Assembly (NCBI GenBank): GCA_028284775.1
Contig: JANQRB010000052.1
Span: 16,405 to 80,404, forward strand
Direction: 5' to 3'
Source of the DNA: Candidatus Kapaibacterium sp.
Lineage (GTDB): Bacteria > Bacteroidota > Ignavibacteria > Kapaibacteriales > UBA7675
Length of the DNA: 64,000 nucleotides
Shown here: positions 57,031 to 64,000 of the stretch, piece by piece
Layout: every line of letters starts with the position of its first letter
How positions within the stretch are numbered: the first letter of the stretch is position 1
The notes under the pieces: generated by a model
The model's database searches: none
Told to the model about the DNA's origin: nothing
What the model saw: the letters and a program-made list of their open reading frames with translations, nothing else
Program-made: the position numbers and the translations under genes

Positions 57031-57372
57031 TCACTCTATGGTAATCGTACACTCTGTTACGTCGATGGAGACCCATGGCAAAGGCAGTCCGCAAGGCGGA
57101 TCCGTCACTCTGCACCAGGTCATCGTTCCATATCTGGCCGCAACAAAGCAACAGCCTTCACCGACTTGCAGGTACTTCGTCGAATTGGCATCGACGCACA
57201 CGGCCGGGCTGCAAATGCATCCCGATACTATCAGCTCGATGCAAATATCGTATTCGGAATTGTTAACGATTTTCAGATCAGTCTGGCAATCAGCGTCCAT
57301 CTCCGTCGGAATACAGACGAGCGCAAAAACAGCAAGCACCGTCACTGTCGAGAAAAACTTTGCAATTCTCAT
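57031..57372 (-). CDS. small secreted Cys-rich protein
   Basis: A 113-residue protein with a signal peptide (MRIAKFFSTVTVLAVFALVC) and a mature part of about 90 residues with ten or so Cys (DCQT, YDICIE, GCICS, AVCVD, GCCF, WCRV, PCGL, ECTI). They probably form disulfides in the periplasm or outside. The Cys spacing resembles no family I can name. AAAGG lies 6 bases before the ATG at 57372, chosen over 57453 because only this start gives a signal peptide. It is convergent with the relic at 56697-56996. Confidence 0.7.
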   Translation of the reverse strand: MRIAKFFSTVTVLAVFALVCIPTEMDADCQTDLKIVNNSEYDICIELIVSGCICSPAVCVDANSTKYLQVGEGCCFVAARYGTMTWCRVTDPPCGLPLPWVSIDVTECTITIE

Positions 57373-57954
57373 ATTGAACCTTTGATAAACTGAGTTATTG
57401 AAATCGCAAAAGTGAGCTGAATACGTAGCAAGTTGACATTGCCGGCATGTCAATAATACTCAGCACACACATTGCGTGTTGCATTGCGAAAATTGAAGCG
57501 TTTAAGGACAGTTTCAGGCAGTTAAAACTGCTAGAGAGTCGGACAATCGGAATAAACAGTTACCCTAGGCATTCACGCCGGAAGGAATGAACACTTCTGG
57601 ATTTCACTCGATAGAAAGGAAGGCAGTGGTCCGATTTCGAACTCAGTATTTCGACAGTGAAGTATCAGGCAAAATCAATACGTTGCAGACGCCATTCACT
57701 AAACCTGGCACTCTGCTTTCAAGCGCCGAATCGGGAACAAGGCATTAACGTATCTCGGGATTAATCTAATAACATGATCCTGCGATAGCAAGAAAAAAAT
57801 GGACTTCAAACAATAGATATTCAGTTGTTCCGAATTCGATTGCACACATATAATTACTCCGACAACTTTCCTCGTTCGTTTGAGGCTGCTTTTCCGCGAG
57901 CTTGCTGGTGAAATGCTCTCCACTCAATTTGCAGGTAACGGAACCACTCGACAA
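57373..57954. other. intergenic stretch
   Basis: No credible gene. A 47-codon plus-strand frame at 57447-57590 has no ribosome binding site and is not called. Confidence 0.5.
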
Positions 57955-58554
57955 TTACGACCGGAGCTGAGCCAGCATATCCCGGGCACGAATTTTCCGT
58001 TCCAGTACCCAATCCCGATCGTCTGACGAATGTCTTTCAATAAGTTCTTTGAGTTCCGCAACAGCGCGTGTCGTTTTGTTTAAGGCGGCCAAGGAAAAAC
58101 CCGCATTAAAACACTGCCAACCCGGATCGTGACCGAATGCCTGCGCTTTCGTTATTGCGCCGTTCAGATAAGCGTCGATCAGCATTTCCAGGGAGGAGTA
58201 GCGATCGAGATAGGGAATAATGACTGTCTCGAATAAGCCGACGACCCGGTCAAAATCCGCATCCAGGCCATCGCTTTCACGAGAGAACCAAGTATCTCGG
58301 TCAGCCGTCAGCTCGCCGATCCGACGGCTGGAATCAAAAGCCAGGTGGTCCTTCGGGAGATAGTTAAAGCGCCAATAAACATTCAGGGTGTAACGCCCTC
58401 TCAGATGCCCCGTTCCCGGCTGAAACTCAACGCCCTGCTTCATACCGTCGACATCCCGCTCGACGATCCTCGGCTTAAGAAGTTTAAAGCCGGACTCGCC
58501 GAGTGAATTTTTCACCAGGTTCCTGATTTTGGTTTTCAGTCTGGCATCGCTCAT
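57955..58554 (-). CDS. uncharacterised DUF4304-like protein
   Basis: A 199-residue cytosolic protein. The first half (KIRNLVKNSLGESGFKLLKP, GVEFQPGTGHLRGRYTLNVY, FNYLPKDHLAFDSS) resembles DUF4304, often seen near toxin-immunity or defence loci. The second half is helical. There are no catalytic motifs. It could be an immunity-type protein, but no partner toxin is adjacent. No good ribosome binding site is visible. Confidence 0.7.
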   Translation of the reverse strand: MSDARLKTKIRNLVKNSLGESGFKLLKPRIVERDVDGMKQGVEFQPGTGHLRGRYTLNVYWRFNYLPKDHLAFDSSRRIGELTADRDTWFSRESDGLDADFDRVVGLFETVIIPYLDRYSSLEMLIDAYLNGAITKAQAFGHDPGWQCFNAGFSLAALNKTTRAVAELKELIERHSSDDRDWVLERKIRARDMLAQLRS

Positions 58555-59073
58555 AGTTCAGGCATGATTCCATTTGTTAATCTGCTATTTCGCTGTTCTT
58601 ATTTACCGGCATTCGCTACCCGCTGTACCTGTTCTAGTCAACATGTCTACAGGCATCTCAGCTGCTGCAAAGAGAATGACCGCATCCGGCGAAAGTTTCT
58701 CAATGAAAAATACCTGGGTACTTCGACAGTCGACAATTGCTGCAGGCAGTGAAACATTGGCCCATCTTTAGGCCACGAACCGTCAAATCATCATAATCAC
58801 TTTGAGGTTCATCGTCGGCCGCAATTATGCATTGAGCAAATGGTGCTGCGCTCACGACAATTCTACCGGGTCGCAGGCATGTTCACTACTGACAAGCTCT
58901 TTCTAATCTAGGAAGCACATCGATAAATCGAAATTGTTTTCTATCTTTTGCGCCAGGCGAGATCAGCGGATCGTGTCAGGTGGCCAGCCGCTGAAAGACC
59001 GCTGTACTTAAGCTGCTGCTCATCATCGATGTGACTCCATGTTTTGAAAAAGCACTTTGACCAGAAAAACATC
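58555..59073. other. intergenic stretch
   Basis: Between divergent genes; short ORFs at 58564-58771 lack support. Nothing else seen. Confidence 0.45.
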
Positions 59074-59430
59074 ATGCAGACCGAGTTCACAACTTTTCGT
59101 ATACGCGAAGGCCGGGAAAGGATGGCCGAGGAATGGATGGAAATTCTCAAAAGTCGGCAATCTGAATGTGTGGCGACTCTTGAACGGGAAAAGATGATCT
59201 TCGAATCGGTTTTCAGCTTTTACCGTGACGGCCGGCTGTACCTCTCGTGGTTTTCGCTACAGCAGGAAGGCCATGCAAGTGTTGCAACGTCCAGCCACGA
59301 GATCGATGTAGTTCACCGAAAGTACTGGGACGAATGTATCGATGCGTCGTTTGAGCCGGAAAATCATGAACACCTTGTATCATTTATTCCACCCGGGTTG
59401 GCGAAGCGTATACAGACGATGTATGATTGA
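59074..59430 (+). CDS. DUF6176-family protein
   Basis: A 118-residue single domain with the ferredoxin-like DUF6176 pattern: TTFRIREGRERMAEEWMEIL, TLEREKMIFESVFSFYRDG, SHEIDVVHRKYWDECID. Its function is unknown; the family is broadly distributed and usually stands alone. I use the ATG at 59074 because a longer start at 59044 is TTG and adds a Lys/Asp-rich tail outside the conserved domain. Confidence 0.8.
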   Translation: MQTEFTTFRIREGRERMAEEWMEILKSRQSECVATLEREKMIFESVFSFYRDGRLYLSWFSLQQEGHASVATSSHEIDVVHRKYWDECIDASFEPENHEHLVSFIPPGLAKRIQTMYD

Positions 59431-59684
59431 TGATCGGCCGCCTGGGCGGCTATACCCCCAAAAAGCACATGCTTAGGACAGTCCATGGATAAAATTCGAG
59501 GCGGCAAGGCATGCCTGGATCTCTTTGTGCCGTCCGATTGCTCCGACAGGAAAGCTGCTCGCGATACCTGTACGGCATCTCGTAGCAAGAGACCGACTCT
59601 GACATAAGCCAACACACCCGCGCAGCCCACTCCCCACCTTTCCGTATATTGCCGCTTCAATTGTTTCCACAGAAAGGACATGCT

Positions 59685-62600
59685 ATGGCGCAGGGCAAGA
59701 AGTTCGGAACCTTCGGCGGAGTGTTTACGCCGTCGATTCTGACGATTCTTGGCGTGATTATGTACTTGCGGATGCCCTGGATCGTGGGCAACGCGGGCTT
59801 GTGGCTGACGATCGGCATTATCGTTGTCGCGCACATTATCTCTTTTACCACCGGGCTGAGCGTCGCCTCGATCGCAACCGACAAAAAGGTCAAGGTCGGC
59901 GGCAACTATTACATTATCTCGCGCAGTATGGGGCTGCCGATCGGCGGGACGCTGGGTATCGCGCTCTTTGTCGGTTTCTCTTTCAGCATCAGCCTCTATC
60001 TGATCGGCTTTTCGGAGAGCTTTCTGGCCTACTGGGGCTGGGAGGTGACCGAGGCATCGATTCGCATTTGCGGCACGATCGCTCTCCTGCTGGTGGGGAC
60101 GATTAGCTTTATCAGTACCTCGCTGGCGATCAAAACACAGTATTTCATTATGGCGGCGATTGCGCTGTCGCTGATCTCGATCCTTTTCGGCAGCAGCGAC
60201 TTCGTACCGGCGGAACCACTCCTGGCGGCTCCGGCGGAAGGGCCGCCGCTGATGCTGCTCTTCGGTATTTTTTTTCCGGCGGTGACCGGCTTTACGACCG
60301 GCGTACAGATGTCCGGTGATCTGAAGAATCCGCAGCGCTCGCTGCCGGTCGGCACGATTGCTTCGATTGTCGTGGGCATGCTCGTGTACATCGGATTGAC
60401 CGTCTTTCTGGTGTATCGGGTCGATGCGGCGCAGCTTAGAGGCAACGAAAGCATCTTACTGGATATGTCGCTCTGGACGCCCCTGGTGGTGGCCGGTATC
60501 TGGGGCGCTACCTTATCGTCGGCGATGGGCAGTATTCTGGGCGCGCCGCGCATCCTGCAGGCCACCTCGATGGATCGTATCACGCCGCGTTTTTTCGCCA
60601 AAGGCTATGGCAAAACGAACGAGCCGCGTAATGCTCTCGTGATGGCAGCGATCATCGCCCAGTGCGGCATCCTGATCGGCGAGCTGAATGCGATTGCCTC
60701 TGTCGTCTCGATGTTTTTCATCACGACCTACGGCTTTCTCAATGTCAGCTTCGCCATCGAAAACTGGGCCAGCAGCGATTTCCGGCCCAGCTTCCGCATC
60801 CCGACCTGGGTCGGCATCCTCGGCGCCGTGACTTGTCTCGTGGTGATGGTCAACCTCAACCTCTTTGCCACTATCCTGGCGCTGGTGGCGCTGGGTCTCC
60901 TCTTCGGCTACCTTAAACGTCGCGAGCTGACCCTGGAGAGCGGCGACACCTGGGAGGGCGTCTGGTCGTCCGTCGTCCGCGCCGGGCTGCACCGTCTGAA
61001 TCGCGGCGTCACCCATCAGCGCAACTGGCGACCGAATATCCTGCTGTTCAGCGGCACGCCCTCCACACGCCCCTACCTGATGAACTTCGGCGCGGGCCTG
61101 ACCCACAAACGCGGTATTCTCACCATTTTCGACCTGGTGGAAAATTCGCAGACCGAGGGGATGTTCCGTCTGCCGGACAACAAAGCAGATGCCGCCGTGA
61201 CCGAGCTGCCGGGCATCTTCAGCCGCCGGCTCGAGTGCAGCGATATCTACAGCGGAATGGAAACGATCATCAGGGTTTACGGCTTCGCGGGCATCGAGCC
61301 CAATACGATTCTGATGGGCTGGGCGCGCCAGAGCAGGCAGCCCGACCGCTTCGCACAGCTCGTGCGTCTGATGAAAAAGCTGGACTACAACACCCTACTC
61401 ATGGATTACGACCGCGAACGCGGCTATGGTAATCAGAAACAAATCGACATCTGGTGGCGCGGCGGCAGCAACAACGCTACGCTGCAACTCACGGTGCTGA
61501 AATTTCTACAGAATGCCGAGGGCTGGGGCGAAAGCCAGGCCCGTATCTTGATCGTTGTGGATAGCAGCGCCCAGACCGGCACCGTCCAGCGGCGGATGAT
61601 GCGTCTGCTGGAAGAACAGCGTATCAATGCCGGCCTGAAAGTCATTAACAACAGCGTCGAACGCCGGCCCTTTCATGAGATATTGCAGCGTGAGAGCTTC
61701 GACGCCGATCTGACGATGATCGGTATGCCGCGTCTGACCGAGGGCAATGTGCATCAGTTCGTCGCCACTACCGATTCGATCGTCGCCAACATCGGAACGG
61801 TCCTGCTCGTGTCCGCTTCCTCGTTTTTCGATCCGCTCGATGTCGGTGTCGAGCGCAGCGCGTCGCCGGACGAGCTGCCACCAGACCCGGCGCAGACCGG
61901 CGCGGAGCCATTGCTGCCCCTGCAGGAAGCGCCGGCCCAGGCCCTTGGCGCTATGTACAAACGCCTGGCAATCGCGATAGAAGAGTTTGGCCGCACGGGC
62001 CTGGGAGCTATCGAAGCCAATATCCGCAGCTTCGAGAGTGAATTACAGGCTCTGCTCGACCGCAACTGCACGGCCCTGGTCAAAAGCCAGGGCAACGGCG
62101 ACCCGGTGCGTCTCCGCCGAATGATCAATCGCAGCCGCAGCTCCCAGTTGTTTCAGTTGCGCAAGCTGCTCGACCAGCAGGCCGGCGCCGGCAACGAAAT
62201 GATAAGAGATGCCTTCGACCACGGGTTGGCGCTCCTCCACGAAGAGGCCGAGGCCGTACGACGCGCTGCCCCCCAGAGCGTAGCGGTCAACTTCGAAGAA
62301 AGCGAAGTCCGGATTCGTCCCAAGGACGGGCTGGCGCTGCGTCTGCTGAAGCTGCGCAAGCGCCTGAGTTACCGGATCAACAAACAAACCATTACCCTGG
62401 ATGCCAATGTCGGACAACTGGCTGACTACGAGTATCGCTATCACTTCGCCGTTTTTCTGCGCAGCCAGATGGAAGCCTTTGGCGTCGCCAGTTACACCTT
62501 TGCCAATGAATTGCAGCAGTGGATCAGCGCGATGCAGGATGGCCTCGAAGCGCTCGCCGGGCTGGATCGAAGCGCCTTGATCGAAAGCGATGCAATCAAC

Positions 62601-64000
62601 AAACATTACACGGAGCTCGGTACGCGCCTGAGTGCCATTGCCGAACGACTGTACAAGCAGTGCCGGACGATGGCTGTCGCCCTGAGCGAACAGCATCACA
62701 AGCGCATCGAGACCATGACGAGCGTTATCCTCAGCCCCGACTGCAATATCCGCATCTGGCAACTCTACAAAATCCCGCCGGCCGCTGATGCCGTCTGGCC
62801 GCAACTGCTGGAGATTCCGGCGCGCTGGGCAGAGAACTTCAACCTGAGCCTGAACTACGCGCGGCTGGGACTGGCTCTCAGCGCCTTCCGCAACCGGGCC
62901 GATGTTATCGTGCGCAAGTCGGAGTCAGCCCTGGCGCAGCAGATTCGCGATCAGGCGCTGGAACCCCTGCTTAGCGTCGAAAAGAGACTGCGCCAGCCTG
63001 AACAGGGCGCTGCCTCGGCAGTCGGTATTGTGTCGCCCGCGCTCCCCTCCGGCGGCGACCGGCTGAATCTGCCTGCGCGTCTGGACGAAATGCGCGATGA
63101 TCTTCTGTCGGCGATTCGCGACCTGCCGGAGAGTATCGAGCTGATTGCGGACGAGTCGCTGCAACGGATCGAGCAGCAGCAGTTCGAAGATCTGGAGCGC
63201 GTCACCGTCACTCTGCGGCGCCTGGTCGAATTTGTAATGGAAAGCGAGTTGATGCTGCCCCTGCAGCAGGAGCTGGCGGGCCTGCCGGAACGGCTGCGGC
63301 ATTCGCTGAACGTTGCGCGCGACACCCTGCGCCTGGTGCAGTTTCAGCTGTCGCAAGCCGCCGAGAGCGACGCGCAGGAAGGCCTCTTCGATGCGACGCT
63401 GGTACCTTTGGACGTCGTCGTCGACACCAACCTGCGGCGGCTGGAAGATGAACAGCAGGACGTTCGTCAGGCGCTCGATAATTTCCACGAGCGGCTGAAT
63501 GCGCTGCTGGCGACAGCCTTCGAAAAGCTCAACCCTTACCTGCTGACGCGCGATGCCGGTAAGCTGGGACAGTATATCCGCTCACAGGAAAGTCGCAAGG
63601 TTTTGAAGGAGGTCGAGGCTGGCACCAGGCGTCTGCGTCGTTTTGTGTCCCGTCTGATGGTGCGTTTACTCTACCGCAGCAGCGAGGGCTTCATCTTCGC
63701 GCGCAAGCTTGGCAAACTCGAACGCAGCGACCGCAGCAATGTCGATGCCGTGCGCGACTTTGTCGATGCCGTGAGTCCGCGACCGGAGCTTTTGGAAGCC
63801 CTGCCATTCTACTACCGCCAGCTTTTTTTGGCCAAGCAGCCCATGATCCCCGAGTTTCGTGTCGGTTGCGACGGACCACTGCAAAAGGCGGACCGCGCCC
63901 TGCAGCGCTATCGCAACGGCGTCCGCGGCGGCATCCTCGTGCTGGGCGAAGCGGGCAGCGGCAAAAGCGAGCTCTGCCGGACGATCGCCCTGCGCTTCAC
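59685..64000 (+). CDS. SLC12-type cation-chloride cotransporter fused to a helical region and P-loop (partial)
   Basis: An open frame of at least 1438 codons that runs off the window without a stop. Residues ~10-410 form a 12-span APC-type permease of the SLC12 (Na-K-Cl/K-Cl cotransporter) family: TILGVIMYLRMPWIVGNAGL, FSISLYLIGFSESFLAYWGW, LMLLFGIFFPAVTGFTTGVQ and ATLSSAMGSILGAPRILQA. Residues ~448-718 form the SLC12 C-terminal cytosolic domain (WRPNILLFSG, LLMDYDRERGYG, DLTMIGMPRLTEGNVHQFV). Residues ~740-1400 are mostly helical and coiled-coil-like. A Walker A loop then lies at residues 1421-1428 (GEAGSGKS, K1427) just before the edge. The stretch was read codon by codon and has no stop. 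A permease with an appended ATP/GTP-binding module is unlike the usual ~700-residue bacterial SLC12 protein. Confidence 0.85.
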   Translation, partial: MAQGKKFGTFGGVFTPSILTILGVIMYLRMPWIVGNAGLWLTIGIIVVAHIISFTTGLSVASIATDKKVKVGGNYYIISRSMGLPIGGTLGIALFVGFSFSISLYLIGFSESFLAYWGWEVTEASIRICGTIALLLVGTISFISTSLAIKTQYFIMAAIALSLISILFGSSDFVPAEPLLAAPAEGPPLMLLFGIFFPAVTGFTTGVQMSGDLKNPQRSLPVGTIASIVVGMLVYIGLTVFLVYRVDAAQLRGNESILLDMSLWTPLVVAGIWGATLSSAMGSILGAPRILQATSMDRITPRFFAKGYGKTNEPRNALVMAAIIAQCGILIGELNAIASVVSMFFITTYGFLNVSFAIENWASSDFRPSFRIPTWVGILGAVTCLVVMVNLNLFATILALVALGLLFGYLKRRELTLESGDTWEGVWSSVVRAGLHRLNRGVTHQRNWRPNILLFSGTPSTRPYLMNFGAGLTHKRGILTIFDLVENSQTEGMFRLPDNKADAAVTELPGIFSRRLECSDIYSGMETIIRVYGFAGIEPNTILMGWARQSRQPDRFAQLVRLMKKLDYNTLLMDYDRERGYGNQKQIDIWWRGGSNNATLQLTVLKFLQNAEGWGESQARILIVVDSSAQTGTVQRRMMRLLEEQRINAGLKVINNSVERRPFHEILQRESFDADLTMIGMPRLTEGNVHQFVATTDSIVANIGTVLLVSASSFFDPLDVGVERSASPDELPPDPAQTGAEPLLPLQEAPAQALGAMYKRLAIAIEEFGRTGLGAIEANIRSFESELQALLDRNCTALVKSQGNGDPVRLRRMINRSRSSQLFQLRKLLDQQAGAGNEMIRDAFDHGLALLHEEAEAVRRAAPQSVAVNFEESEVRIRPKDGLALRLLKLRKRLSYRINKQTITLDANVGQLADYEYRYHFAVFLRSQMEAFGVASYTFANELQQWISAMQDGLEALAGLDRSALIESDAINKHYTELGTRLSAIAERLYKQCRTMAVALSEQHHKRIETMTSVILSPDCNIRIWQLYKIPPAADAVWPQLLEIPARWAENFNLSLNYARLGLALSAFRNRADVIVRKSESALAQQIRDQALEPLLSVEKRLRQPEQGAASAVGIVSPALPSGGDRLNLPARLDEMRDDLLSAIRDLPESIELIADESLQRIEQQQFEDLERVTVTLRRLVEFVMESELMLPLQQELAGLPERLRHSLNVARDTLRLVQFQLSQAAESDAQEGLFDATLVPLDVVVDTNLRRLEDEQQDVRQALDNFHERLNALLATAFEKLNPYLLTRDAGKLGQYIRSQESRKVLKEVEAGTRRLRRFVSRLMVRLLYRSSEGFIFARKLGKLERSDRSNVDAVRDFVDAVSPRPELLEALPFYYRQLFLAKQPMIPEFRVGCDGPLQKADRALQRYRNGVRGGILVLGEAGSGKSELCRTIALRF

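Noticed and set aside
57447..57590. 47-codon plus-strand frame
   Set aside because: Slightly protein-like but no ribosome binding site, no homologue recognised and very short.
60513..61106. 197-residue minus-strand frame
   Set aside because: Antisense to the SLC12-type transporter, whose own frame continues without a stop.

Overview
The window looks like chromosomal DNA from a Gram-negative bacterium of the FCB group (Bacteroidota, Ignavibacteriota or Kapabacteria-like). The evidence is two large exported proteins ending in type IX-secretion-like sorting domains, many lipobox lipoproteins with Asp/Ser-rich starts, a TonB-dependent receptor, an OmpA-type protein with two C-terminal OmpA domains, a YtxJ-type bacillithiol redox protein, a glutaminyl-tRNA synthetase, and an 800-residue MacB/FtsX-like permease of the kind common in Bacteroidota. 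The lineage is an inference. No rRNA, transposase, integrase, phage gene or CRISPR array was found.

Layout. 1-2.7 kb: OmpA-family protein and a tiny protein of unknown role. 2.7-3.3 kb: a gene-free zone with four copies of a ~92-bp repeat. 3.3-10.7 kb (minus): TPR sensor kinase overlapping a TonB receptor, then two lipoproteins, one a secretory-lipase-like hydrolase. 11.3-12.2 kb (minus): a tRNA array (Ser-Tyr-Ser-Ser) and, upstream of it, a candidate structured small RNA with its own promoter and terminator. 12.2-25.5 kb (minus): an exported thioredoxin-domain protein, a lipoprotein, a 1239-residue beta-propeller protein, an NmrA-like reductase, a PAP2 phosphatase, YtxJ and DNA polymerase II. 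26.4-38.1 kb: mixed strands, with a pentapeptide-TIR protein, an orphan ABC-type permease, a propeller protein with sorting domain, an acetyltransferase, a TPR-like protein and a flavin amine oxidase-like enzyme. 38.1-39.5 kb: a gene-poor zone with a degenerate ~109-bp tandem repeat. 39.9-45.6 kb: two overlapping TPR histidine kinase paralogues, the first apparently a pseudokinase, convergent with a TPR-LuxR regulator. 46-59.4 kb: housekeeping and small accessory genes (histidine phosphatase, VOC protein, yeast-type cytosine deaminase, glnS, an SPFH/NfeD pair, Nudix, luciferase-like oxidoreductase, AraC regulator, CDGSH protein and small unknowns). 59.7 kb to the edge: an open frame of at least 1438 codons joining an SLC12-type cation-chloride cotransporter to a long helical region and a P-loop.

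The dominant theme is sensing: four proteins joining TPR or TPR-like repeats to kinase or DNA-binding modules (or, in one case, to nothing recognisable) plus the TonB-linked kinase suggest an elaborate signalling repertoire. The most unusual items are the transporter-P-loop fusion, the kinase/pseudokinase overlap, the small RNA candidate and the oddly built serine tRNAs. Several short coding relics (around 9.4, 47.4 and 56.8 kb) show that some gene-free stretches are decayed genes.
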